64,000 nucleotides of DNA from Vreelandella hamiltonii. GTDB taxonomy: Bacteria; Pseudomonadota; Gammaproteobacteria; Pseudomonadales; Halomonadaceae. The notes beneath the pieces are model-generated. The model was not told the origin of the DNA and did no database searches. It worked only from the letters and a program-made list of their open reading frames with translations. Both the position numbers and the translations under genes were made by a program. Numbering within the stretch: position 1 is the stretch's first letter; each line of letters opens with the position of its first letter. The stretch is from positions 43,746 to 107,745 of the forward strand of contig NZ_BMXN01000012.1 in NCBI RefSeq assembly GCF_014651775.1. Reading direction: 5' to 3'. Positions 17,589-26,075 of the stretch are shown piece by piece.

Positions 17589-17714
17589 CTATTTTTTGTG
17601 ATGGTGGGGCTTGAGGTCTTTGTGTTTCGACTGATTCTCCGGCGTAACGCGACGTCGCTGGTCGGTTTTTCCTGTAGACTCAGCTTTAGGTTTAGGACCT
17701 GGCTTTATTGTCAT
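17589..17714 (-). CDS. Small basic proline/histidine-containing protein, unknown
   Basis: A 41-codon frame on the minus strand reads MTIKPGPKPKAESTGK at its start and ends KPHHHKK. It is rich in Lys, Pro, Arg and His, with no hydrophobic segment. AAGGA lies about 10 bases before the ATG. A promoter-like TTGCCA-(16)-TATAAG is seen further upstream, and a hairpin terminator follows the stop. I do not recognise the family. It sits between the foreign transglycosylase gene and recD and could belong to the inserted element. Confidence 0.45.
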   Translation of the reverse strand: MTIKPGPKPKAESTGKTDQRRRVTPENQSKHKDLKPHHHKK

Positions 17715-17810
17715 GTTGATTGCATCCTTTTACTGAGGTTGGTGTGTATTCAGCGTTAAAATGCTTACCTAGCCTTACTCTTATAGCCTAAATTTTGCTA
17801 TTGGCAACTA

Positions 17811-20081
17811 TTAATTAACATCAGTTCCAACCCCACTAACCCTAACCACCTCCCTCATCACCGCCTCATTCAACACCCCGCGCTTGGCTTCCACCACCGT
17901 GAGCCATTCGCGGGCGCGGGTGATGCCGGTGTACACCAGCTCGCGGGTCAGAATGGGGTTCAGGGTGGGAGGCAACAGCAGGGCGGTGTGCAAGAACTCC
18001 GAGCCTTGGGATTTGTGTACCGTCATCGCAAACACGGTTTCCACCGCGTGGAGGCGGGAAGGCAGCACCCAGCGGATGGGTTTGTCGGTGTCGCTAGTGG
18101 GGAAAGCGACTCTTAATAGCTTCTGCTGCGGGTTGCGCGGGTCGGGTACGGCCAGGGTGATGCCGATATCGCCGTTCATCAGTTTCAGGCCGTAGTCGTT
18201 TTGGGTGACCAGTACCGGGCGGCCCTCAAACCAGCCTTTCTCCAGCGTGTAGTCGCTGCCGAACAGCAGCTTTTCGCCGCGCAGCGTGCTGGCGATGCGC
18301 TGGTTCAAGCCTTCTACGCCCCAAGGGCCTTTGCGCAGCGCGCACAGCAGTTGGAAATGGCTGTAGGCGCTGAGTACTTCGCTGGCCCAGGCGTTGTAGA
18401 CGGCGGGGCTCTCCTCGAAGGATTCCCCCCGTGGGCGCTGTGCTTGCAGCACCTTGAGGTAGTGGCGGTAGCCCGTGGGCGGGGCGATGGGCTGGCCCTG
18501 GTGGTCGGTGCGGCCTTCGCCGTTGCCTGTAAAGCCGCTGGGGCTGCCGTGAATCACCAGTTTGTCCAGCGCGGCGTCGTCACTCATCACCAAATGGTGA
18601 ATATCCGGGTAGCCGTGGCGCAGCACGGCGGTGACGGCCTGCTGCTTTTCCCGCTCGCTTTGCGCATGGCCCGGTTGGTTGATGGCCTTGGCGAGCTGGC
18701 CGATGCCGCTGCGTTCATTGAAGCGGTGGCTGACCCGCAGCATGGTAATGGCCTGGTCCAGCGGTTGGCCAGCGGGGTCGATGAACTCCGCTGGCAGCGG
18801 TTGCCCGGTGGCCTGGGCCAGCCATTCGGCGGTGGCCGGGGTGTAGTGGGCGGCTTCCGCGCGGCGGCACAGGTCGCCGAGTACCGAACCGGCCTCTACC
18901 GAGGCGAGCTGGTCTTTGTCCCCCAGCAGTATGCACTGGGCATGGGCGGGCAGGGCGCTGAGGGTGGCGGCCATCATTTCGATATCCACCATCGAGGCTT
19001 CGTCGATCACCAGTACGTCCAGCGTCAGCGGGTTGGCGGCGCTGTGGCGGAAGTGGCGGGTGTCGGGGCGTGCGCCGAGTAGGCGGTGCAGTGTCGTCAC
19101 TTCCGTGGGAATCTCGATCTCGCTAGCTGCCGCAGAAGGTGAGTGTTCACTTAACAGCGTTGCCAACTCAGCGAGCGGTAACGCATTCACTTGCCCGGCG
19201 ATGGATTCGTTCAAGCGGGCGGCGGCTTTGCCGGTGGGGGCGGCCAGGCGGATGCGCAGCGGCTGGCGGGGGTGCTGGGCGAGTTGCAGGGTTTGCAGCA
19301 GGGCGAGCAGGCGCACCACGGTGGTGGTTTTGCCGGTGCCGGGGCCGCCGGTAATGATGCCGAAGCGGCTGCGGGCGGCCAGGGCGCAGGCGGTTTTTTG
19401 CCAGTCCAGGGCGTTGCTTGGCTTGAACAGAATGCTCAGGGCTTGGGGGAGTAACTCAGGGTGACTGGCGTCACCCATCGCCCAATGAATTGGCCTCCCA
19501 CTTTGGCTTTCTGTGCCCGTACTTTCTGTGCCTGTGCCTTCCAGGCGGGCGGCGATGTGTTGGTGGAGGCTTTGTTCGTACTGCCAGTAGCGGCGCAGGT
19601 AGAGTCGCGTTCTGGGGGTGCCGCTGGCTGAGTGAGTGGTTACTACTACCAGCGGCGTGTTGCCGGGGCCTTCGCTGGTGAGCAGCGGGTGGTGCAGGGC
19701 GGCTTGCCATTCGTGGAGCGTGAGCGTTGCCAGCACGTCGCTGGGTAGCGGCGGCGGGTCGGTGAGGTCGTCGCCTTCGGGCGGTAGCGAAAGGGCGAAA
19801 TCCGGCGCGTTGAGCGTGGCGTTGATATCCAGGCACACGTGGCCCCGGCCTAGCTGGTGGCTGGCCAGCGCTGCCGCCAGTAGCAGCAGCGTGGGGGCAT
19901 CCGGTGCTTCGCTGGCGAGAAAGCGCACCAGGGCGCGGTCCAGGTCCCGCAGCCAGCCGCGTGCTACCCAGCGTTCGCACAGGGCCAGCAGTTCCGGGGT
20001 GCTGCTGAGTGCAGGATGGGCGCTGGCGGTGGGCGCATCGCCGAACATGTCGAAGGTGTGGGTGTCGTGCTGGCGGCTCAT
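17811..20081 (-). CDS. recD: RecBCD enzyme subunit RecD (5'-3' helicase)
   Basis: This 756-residue SF1B helicase is the alpha subunit of exonuclease V. It drives fast unwinding on the 5'-ended strand and controls the Chi response. Visible motifs are Walker A GGPGTGKTTTV (about residue 245), motif II VIDEASMVD, and motif VI region MTVHKSQGSEF and YTGITRAREW near the end. The start overlaps the recB stop as ATGA, so translation is coupled. The last ~220 bases are duplicated in decayed form at 15348-15570, and AT-rich foreign DNA begins directly beyond the stop codon, marking the 3' end as a probable insertion site. Confidence 0.97.
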   Translation of the reverse strand: MSRQHDTHTFDMFGDAPTASAHPALSSTPELLALCERWVARGWLRDLDRALVRFLASEAPDAPTLLLLAAALASHQLGRGHVCLDINATLNAPDFALSLPPEGDDLTDPPPLPSDVLATLTLHEWQAALHHPLLTSEGPGNTPLVVVTTHSASGTPRTRLYLRRYWQYEQSLHQHIAARLEGTGTESTGTESQSGRPIHWAMGDASHPELLPQALSILFKPSNALDWQKTACALAARSRFGIITGGPGTGKTTTVVRLLALLQTLQLAQHPRQPLRIRLAAPTGKAAARLNESIAGQVNALPLAELATLLSEHSPSAAASEIEIPTEVTTLHRLLGARPDTRHFRHSAANPLTLDVLVIDEASMVDIEMMAATLSALPAHAQCILLGDKDQLASVEAGSVLGDLCRRAEAAHYTPATAEWLAQATGQPLPAEFIDPAGQPLDQAITMLRVSHRFNERSGIGQLAKAINQPGHAQSEREKQQAVTAVLRHGYPDIHHLVMSDDAALDKLVIHGSPSGFTGNGEGRTDHQGQPIAPPTGYRHYLKVLQAQRPRGESFEESPAVYNAWASEVLSAYSHFQLLCALRKGPWGVEGLNQRIASTLRGEKLLFGSDYTLEKGWFEGRPVLVTQNDYGLKLMNGDIGITLAVPDPRNPQQKLLRVAFPTSDTDKPIRWVLPSRLHAVETVFAMTVHKSQGSEFLHTALLLPPTLNPILTRELVYTGITRAREWLTVVEAKRGVLNEAVMREVVRVSGVGTDVN

Positions 20082-23000
20082 GCCGTGGCCTCCTGCTGGG
20101 TGGCGTGGGGCTCGCCTGCAAACAGGCTGTCTAGGGCTTCGATGAGTTCAACCGGGGCGGGTTCGCCCACTACACCACGCCCAGGGCTGCGGCTGCCGCG
20201 TAGAAATACCGTCATCGAACCGCCCAAGTGCTGGTGCGGGTCGTAATCCGGCAGGCGCGCTTTTAACAGCCGGTGCATGGCGAGCAGGTAGAGTGCTGCC
20301 TGCAGGTCGTAGCGTTTGGCGAGCAGCGCGTGGCGCAGGGCCTCGGGTTCGTAGGCGCTGTCGTTGGGGCCCAGGTAGTTCGATTTCCAGTCCAGCACGT
20401 AGAAGCGCCCCTGATGCTCGAAGGCCAGGTCGATGAAGCCTTTCAGCATGCCGTTGAGGGTGTCGGCATCCAGCGCGGGGCGCTCGATGCCTGGCAGTAA
20501 GTGCTTGCTCACCAGCGCGTCGATGGCCTGAGTGTTCACCCGCTTGGCGGCAAACCAGAACTCCAGCTCTACCTGGTAGCTTTCCAGCTCATTCAGCGCC
20601 ACGCTTTGCGGGGTGGGCGCGGCCAGCGGTAGCGGCGTGGTGAGCAGGGCGCTTAGCCAGCCCGCCAGCGGTGCTTGCCATGCCTGCCAGCCGCGTAGCT
20701 GTACCCGCCGCCACAGCATGTCGTTGAGCGCGTCTCTATCATGTGCGGCAGCATCGAAACCTTGCTTGCCCGCCCACTCCAGCAGCCCGTGTAGAAAGGT
20801 GCCGGGGCCGGGGCCACGGGGGAATTTGTGCAGGTGATACGCTTCCGGTTGGGAAAGATCCCGAGGTTCATCCAGTACTTCGAAGGCGGTGGCTTCCTGG
20901 GCGGTGGTGGGCTCCAGCGGTGGCAGCACCGGGGCGGTGAGCGTGCCGGAAAGCCGCAGCGCGGAGTAGCTGGCAATCCACCAGTGCTCCTTGGCCGGGC
21001 GCGTGGGCGTGCGGGCGTGGCCCAGGGTGGTGCTTTCCGCCACGGGCGTCACGCGATCAGCGGTGGGCTCGGGCGGCATGCCGAGGTGGATGTCGCTGCC
21101 TTCCACCAGGGCATCGAGCGCCTTGGGGAGCGCATCGGGGGAAAGGGTGCTGCCACCGGTCAACAGGTAGCCCAGCGCGCTGTTTTCCAAGCCTTTTAGC
21201 GGGGCCAGCCCCAGCCAGGTGGCGTGGCGGGCACGGGTGAGCGCGACGTAGAGTTTGCGCAGGTCTTCCCCCAGCCGTTCGCGGTCGGCGGTGGCGAGTA
21301 TCGTGTCATCGGCGTCCAGGCTGAGCTGCAGGTTGCCCTCGCTGTCGTGCCAGCGCAGTGGTACGTCTTCGGCTTTCACCGGCCGGTGGTTGGCGATGAA
21401 GGGCAGGAACACCAGCGGGTACTCCAACCCTTTGGATTTGTGGATGGTGATCACCTTGACCAGATCCGCGTCGCTCTCCAGGCGCAGCTTGTGGCTGTCG
21501 CCGTGGCTTTCCGGGTCGGCAATGGCATCAAACAGAAAGCGAATCAGCGCGTGTTCGCCGTCCAGCTCGGCGCTGGCCTGTTGCAGCAGTTCGCCCAGGT
21601 GCAGCAGGTCGGTGAGCAAGCGCTCACCCTCTTCGAACTCTGCCAGCAGGCGGGCGGGAATCTCGAAATCCACCATGATGCGGCGCACCAGCGGCAGCAC
21701 GCCCTGGCGCTGCCACAGGCGGTGGTAGTGGCTGAACTGCTCGACCCGCGCTTCCCAGGCCAGCTCGTTCTGCTGCAGGTGGTCCAGCTCGGCAAGGCTG
21801 AGCCCCAGCACTGGGGTGGCCAGCGCGGCGCGCAGGTGCGCTTCGGCCTGGCGGGAGCTGGCCAGCGGCTCGGCGCAGGCGCGCAGCCAGCGCTCTACCT
21901 GGGCGGCCATGGGCGAGCTGAACACCTTGTCGTGGTCCGACAGGTACACGCTCTTAACCCCTCGGCTGGCCAGCGCCTGACGAATGGCGCGGGCTTCCTG
22001 CAGGCCGTTCACCAGCACCGCCATATCGGAAGGCTTGAGCGGGGTGAGCGCGTCGTCGGTTTGAAAGCCGCTCTTGCCGTGTTGGCCAGCGTTGAGCAGT
22101 TCCGCCATGTACGAGGCGCAGCGTTCGGCCATTTCGGTCTGGTAGGCGGTTTTGGAGAGCGGCTCGTCGGCGGCGAGTGGCCAAAGCGTCATGGCGGGCA
22201 GTGGTTGGCCCTGGTGAACGAGCTGTTCACTTCGGCCTTTGGCGTCTACCGGCAGAAACGGCAGTGGGTTGTCGCCGCCTTCTTCGCGGAACAGGAAGGC
22301 CCCTGCCGGATGTTCATCGGCATAGCGGAAGCAGTGGTTCACTGCCGCTACCATGGCGCGGCTGGAGCGGAAGTTGGTGCCCAGCGTTACGTGGCGGCCT
22401 GCGGTGTCTTCGCGGGCTTTCAGGTAGGTGAAGATATCCGCGCCGCGAAAGGCGTAAATGGCCTGCTTGGGGTCGCCTATCAGCAGCATGGCAGCGTCGC
22501 GGCGGGGTTTGGCGACCTCGTACACCGCGTTGAAGATGCGGTACTGGTTGGGGTCGGTGTCCTGGAATTCGTCGATCAGCGCCACGGGGAACTGGCGCAG
22601 TATCTGCGCGGCCAGCGCCTCCTTGTTGGGGCCTTGCAGGGCGCGGTCCAGGTGGGTGAGCAGGTCGTTGGGGCCCATTTCGGCGCGGCGCTCCTGCTCC
22701 CGCTCCAGGCGCACCTTGCACCACTGCACGGCATGAATCAGCAGGTCGTTGCGTGGCTCGGGCAGCGTGTTGAGGGCGGCGGGCAGCTCGGCCAGCGCTT
22801 GCCAGGCCTTCGGGCAGGGTGGCGCGCCCTCTTTCCATATTTCCGCCATGCCGTCCGGGGTCAGGCGTTTCCAGGCGGCGGGGGTGAGCGCGGGGCGCTC
22901 TAGGTCGCTGTCGCTCCACTCCCGCAGTGCGCCTAGCCAGTTGGCGCGGCTTTTGGCGTTGAAGCTTTGGCCTTTGAAGGCTTTGCGCGTGGCGGCGTCT

Positions 23001-23752
23001 TCCAGTGCGGGCACCAGGTCGTCCAGCCATTCGGGCCAGGGGGCTTTCAGGGTGCTGAGCAGGGCGCTGCGCTCGGCGGCGGCGGTGCTTAAGGTGTGCG
23101 TGGGCTCGGGGCGTGGGGCACCCAGCGCATCGCTTTCGTGGAGCAGTTTGCGCACGTCCTGATGCAGGTGGTCGGGGGATTTCCAGTAGCTGGTGATGCT
23201 GCCCAGCGCCTCGGCGTCCAGCGGGTAGTAGAAGGTGCGCCAGTAATCGCGCACCACTTCTTGCTCCAGTTCGTGCTGGTCGTTTTCCAGGTTGAGCGAG
23301 AACAGGCTGCCGCTATCGAAGGCGTGTTCCCGCAGCATGCGGTAGCACCAGCTGTGGATGGTGGAAACCGCGGCTTCGTCCATCCACTCGGCGGCCAGCT
23401 CCAGGCGGCGAGCGCAGGCGGGCCAGGTGGCCTCGGGGTACTGGCTGCGCAGCGCCAGAAGAAGAGAGTCTTCACCCTGATCACGAAATACGGCAGCCGC
23501 CTCCACCAGCCGATGGCGAATGCGTTCGCGCAGCTCCTGGGTGGCGGCGTTGGTGAACGTGACCACCAGAATTTCCGGCGGGGTGAGCGGGCGCACGAAG
23601 GCGGTGTCGTCCTCGCCGTGCTGCCCGCCCAGCACCAGGCGCACGTAGAGCAGCGCGATGGTGAAGGTTTTCCCCGTGCCCGCGCTGGCTTCGATCAAAC
23701 GGCTGCCGTGAAGCGGCAGCGTCAGCGGGTTTAGCGGGGCGGGCTGGCTCAT
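20078..23752 (-). CDS. recB: RecBCD enzyme subunit RecB (3'-5' helicase and nuclease)
   Basis: The protein has about 1224 residues. The SF1A helicase carries Walker A EASAGTGKTFT (residues 21-31) and motif II LIDEFQDTDPNQY. The C-terminal nuclease carries the essential acids and lysine in GFIDLAFEHQGRFYVLDWKSN. It initiates double-strand break repair, degrades linear foreign DNA and loads RecA after Chi. The start at 23752 is chosen for the GGAGAAGAAG just before it; a longer frame begins at 23788. It overlaps recD by 4 bp. recC is separated from it by the HEPN/MNT pair and pncB. Confidence 0.97.
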   Translation of the reverse strand: MSQPAPLNPLTLPLHGSRLIEASAGTGKTFTIALLYVRLVLGGQHGEDDTAFVRPLTPPEILVVTFTNAATQELRERIRHRLVEAAAVFRDQGEDSLLLALRSQYPEATWPACARRLELAAEWMDEAAVSTIHSWCYRMLREHAFDSGSLFSLNLENDQHELEQEVVRDYWRTFYYPLDAEALGSITSYWKSPDHLHQDVRKLLHESDALGAPRPEPTHTLSTAAAERSALLSTLKAPWPEWLDDLVPALEDAATRKAFKGQSFNAKSRANWLGALREWSDSDLERPALTPAAWKRLTPDGMAEIWKEGAPPCPKAWQALAELPAALNTLPEPRNDLLIHAVQWCKVRLEREQERRAEMGPNDLLTHLDRALQGPNKEALAAQILRQFPVALIDEFQDTDPNQYRIFNAVYEVAKPRRDAAMLLIGDPKQAIYAFRGADIFTYLKAREDTAGRHVTLGTNFRSSRAMVAAVNHCFRYADEHPAGAFLFREEGGDNPLPFLPVDAKGRSEQLVHQGQPLPAMTLWPLAADEPLSKTAYQTEMAERCASYMAELLNAGQHGKSGFQTDDALTPLKPSDMAVLVNGLQEARAIRQALASRGVKSVYLSDHDKVFSSPMAAQVERWLRACAEPLASSRQAEAHLRAALATPVLGLSLAELDHLQQNELAWEARVEQFSHYHRLWQRQGVLPLVRRIMVDFEIPARLLAEFEEGERLLTDLLHLGELLQQASAELDGEHALIRFLFDAIADPESHGDSHKLRLESDADLVKVITIHKSKGLEYPLVFLPFIANHRPVKAEDVPLRWHDSEGNLQLSLDADDTILATADRERLGEDLRKLYVALTRARHATWLGLAPLKGLENSALGYLLTGGSTLSPDALPKALDALVEGSDIHLGMPPEPTADRVTPVAESTTLGHARTPTRPAKEHWWIASYSALRLSGTLTAPVLPPLEPTTAQEATAFEVLDEPRDLSQPEAYHLHKFPRGPGPGTFLHGLLEWAGKQGFDAAAHDRDALNDMLWRRVQLRGWQAWQAPLAGWLSALLTTPLPLAAPTPQSVALNELESYQVELEFWFAAKRVNTQAIDALVSKHLLPGIERPALDADTLNGMLKGFIDLAFEHQGRFYVLDWKSNYLGPNDSAYEPEALRHALLAKRYDLQAALYLLAMHRLLKARLPDYDPHQHLGGSMTVFLRGSRSPGRGVVGEPAPVELIEALDSLFAGEPHATQQEATA

Positions 23753-23864
23753 TCTTCTTCTCCGAACATCACGGCAGGCGGAAAGCAAAGCGCCTTGGGT
23801 GGGTGACCCAAGGCACCGGCACTATATCGCGTCGCCGGGTGCTGGGCAAAAGAGCAAAGCAGCG

Positions 23865-24401
23865 TTAGAGGCTGGTTTGAAAGACGCTATCGAACTCGCT
23901 GGAGAAGTCTTGGGTGGCTGGAAAAATCCCTAATTGTTCAGCGCTCCATGTCACGAGTCTTTTTGACGTGATGAGAAGAACGTCAGAAAGTTCGTTCAAC
24001 AGGTTAAAGTGCTCTGCTATTTGCGCGTAGTGCGTCGAGTAATCATGAGCGGCAATATTGCGAATGGCACGACAACGCTGCCAGTCGCTGGTGGCGTCCA
24101 CGACGCCTTGTTTTTCAAACAGCGAAAGGACTTTGAGAAAGCTGTCGGTCGATTCACCTGCCAACAGAGCGCTGTGCCTCATGGCAGACGCAATGGAGTC
24201 CTGGAGTTTGGCAAAGCGCTCATTGATAGCGGCCAGTGTTTCAAAAAGGTCGACGTCTTTTTTATGGTCGGCTAACCAGTCACCGTCCAAAGGCCATGTG
24301 ACTTTTTTGCGTGACTGGTGAAGAAACCAGGCGCAACGCTGGATGGCTTCAAGCAGCTGCGCCAGATAACGCTGCTGTTCGCTAAGGACATCTTGGCTCA
24401 T
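23865..24401 (-). CDS. HEPN-domain toxin (HepT-like) of a HEPN/MNT pair
   Basis: This 178-residue helical protein carries the motif RNIAAHDY, an exact RX4HXY (Arg114, His119, Tyr121), the RNase active site of HepT-type toxins. In characterised MntA-HepT pairs the nucleotidyltransferase modifies the tyrosine of this motif with AMP and silences the toxin. The start overlaps the nucleotidyltransferase stop by 4 bp (ATGA), so the two are a single unit. The toxin role is inferred from motif and partner. It is longer than minimal HepT, with an added N-terminal helical part. It lies just upstream of recB on the same strand. Confidence 0.82.
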   Translation of the reverse strand: MSQDVLSEQQRYLAQLLEAIQRCAWFLHQSRKKVTWPLDGDWLADHKKDVDLFETLAAINERFAKLQDSIASAMRHSALLAGESTDSFLKVLSLFEKQGVVDATSDWQRCRAIRNIAAHDYSTHYAQIAEHFNLLNELSDVLLITSKRLVTWSAEQLGIFPATQDFSSEFDSVFQTSL

Positions 24402-24706
24402 GCCGCTTCCTCAAGCGTTATTGAGCGTGACTGTGCGAGCGCCATGGCTTGAAACGGGGTGGGTTCCGCCTTTTTTACGTAGGTTACGAGATCGAACGGT
24501 AGCTGGAGGCGCTGTTCAAGCGCCATTTTGAGTTCAGCGCAGGCAAGTAGCGAAATAGCGGTGGGTGAGATAAGCAGTAAATCGACATCGCCGCCTCGCT
24601 TACCATCGTCTAGTCGCGAGCCGAATACATGCACGGCCACCGAAGGCCCAGCAAACTCACGGACGGCTGTCAGAATAAGCTCACGCTGTGATTGAGAAAG
24701 ACGCAT
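24398..24706 (-). CDS. MNT-type nucleotidyltransferase antitoxin
   Basis: This 102-residue minimal nucleotidyltransferase has VFGSRLDDGKRGGDVDLLL, with Gly29-Ser30 and the metal-binding Asp40-x-Asp42 (GSx9DxD), then LPFDLVTY with a third acidic position. In MntA-HepT systems this protein AMPylates the toxin. It starts the two-gene unit and overlaps the HEPN gene by 4 bp. The pair is wedged between pncB (divergent) and recB, interrupting what would otherwise be a recC-recB-recD series. Confidence 0.85.
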   Translation of the reverse strand: MRLSQSQRELILTAVREFAGPSVAVHVFGSRLDDGKRGGDVDLLLISPTAISLLACAELKMALEQRLQLPFDLVTYVKKAEPTPFQAMALAQSRSITLEEAA

Positions 24707-24889
24707 GGGGTCTGCTCCTCGCTGAACGCTAATGTTTTAAAGGTTAGCACTCTATTGCCGATGGCGGATAGTCGCTCAACTGCCCGCAAGTTAGGGCAAA
24801 AGAGGGCAGGGTGTGAGGTATCGCTGCCAACTGCTAATCTAGTGGGCTAGCCGCTCTTGGCGATCTGTTGACGCTGGTGAAGGGATCTC

Positions 24890-26065
24890 ATGCTGACCTC
24901 GCTTCTGGATAACGATTTCTACAAGATCACGATGCAGAATGCCGTGATCAAACGCTTTCCCTATGCCCATGCCCGTTACGCCTTCATCAATCGCGGGGAG
25001 CATGCCTTTCCCGAGGGCTTTGGTGAGGCGCTGCGCGGGGAGGTAGACCGCATGGTGGCGCTGTGCTTGACCGAGGAGGAGAAGCGCTATCTGGAAACCA
25101 CCTGCCCTTACCTGGACCCCACCTATCTCGATTTTCTGGCGGGCTTTCGTTACGACCCCCGCGAGGTGACCATCGAGCAGCAGGGCGGCGAGCTGTCGGT
25201 GGTGATCGAAGGGCCTTGGTACCGCACCATTTTATGGGAAGTGCCGCTGATGGCGCTGATCAGCGAGCTTTGGTATCGGCTGCGCGGCGTGGCGGTGTCG
25301 GAAGAGGATGAAGCGCTCATCGAGCAGCGCACCCGGGAGAAGATCGAACTCTACCGCCAGCACGGGCTGAAGATTGCCGAGTTCGGCACTCGTCGGCGCT
25401 TCTCGTTTGCGGTGCATGACCGGGTGGTGAAAGCGCTGCGCCACTACGGCGGGGAGGCCTTCAGCGGCACCAGCAATGTGCTGCTGGCCATGCGCCACGG
25501 GGTGAAGCCCATCGGCACCCACGCCCACGAGTGGTTCATGTTCCACGGGGCGCGTTTCGGTTTCAAAATGGCCAACAGCCTGGCGCTGGAGCACTGGGTG
25601 GATGTGTACCGGGGGGATTTGGGCATCGCGCTCACCGATACGTTTACCACGCGGGCATTTTTCGAGAGCTTCGACAAGAAGTTCGCCAAGCTGTTTGACG
25701 GGGTGCGCCACGATAGCGGCGACCCGATCGAGTTCGCCGATGCCACCATTGCCCATTACCGGCGCCTGGGCATCGACCCGCTGAGCAAGACCATCATCTT
25801 CTCCGATGCGCTTACCCCTGAAAAAGTGGAGCGCATTCGCGCCTTCTGCCAGGGGCGCATTGGCATGGCCTTCGGGATCGGCACCAACTTCACCAACGAT
25901 ATCGGCGTGGCGCCCATGAACATGGTGATCAAGATGGTCGAGGCCCGCCCCGAAGGGCAGGGCTGGCTGCCGGTGGTGAAACTGTCCGATGTGCCCACCA
26001 AGAACACCGGCGACCCGGAGATGATTGCGTTGGCGAAGAAAGTCCTCAGCATGGGCCGTTCATAG
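24890..26065 (+). CDS. pncB: Nicotinate phosphoribosyltransferase
   Basis: This 391-residue enzyme makes nicotinate mononucleotide from nicotinate, PRPP and ATP in the Preiss-Handler NAD salvage route. The family stretches FINRGEHAFPEGF, FGTRRRFSFAVHDRVV, SNVLLAMRHGVKPIGTHAHEW and VRHDSGDP are all present, including the histidine region that is autophosphorylated in the E. coli and Salmonella enzymes. AAGGGA precedes the ATG. It stands on the opposite strand between the HEPN/MNT pair and recC, 10 bp from the end of recC. Confidence 0.97.
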   Translation: MLTSLLDNDFYKITMQNAVIKRFPYAHARYAFINRGEHAFPEGFGEALRGEVDRMVALCLTEEEKRYLETTCPYLDPTYLDFLAGFRYDPREVTIEQQGGELSVVIEGPWYRTILWEVPLMALISELWYRLRGVAVSEEDEALIEQRTREKIELYRQHGLKIAEFGTRRRFSFAVHDRVVKALRHYGGEAFSGTSNVLLAMRHGVKPIGTHAHEWFMFHGARFGFKMANSLALEHWVDVYRGDLGIALTDTFTTRAFFESFDKKFAKLFDGVRHDSGDPIEFADATIAHYRRLGIDPLSKTIIFSDALTPEKVERIRAFCQGRIGMAFGIGTNFTNDIGVAPMNMVIKMVEARPEGQGWLPVVKLSDVPTKNTGDPEMIALAKKVLSMGRS

Positions 26066-26075
26066 CCGTGTGGCT

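Noticed and set aside
13253..17810. Prophage remnant
   Set aside because: No integrase, terminase, capsid or tail genes are present; only accessory genes.
21224..22903. Long plus-strand open frame of 559 codons opposite recB
   Set aside because: It is the antisense shadow of recB in GC-rich DNA. It has no family similarity, and recB is intact on the other strand.
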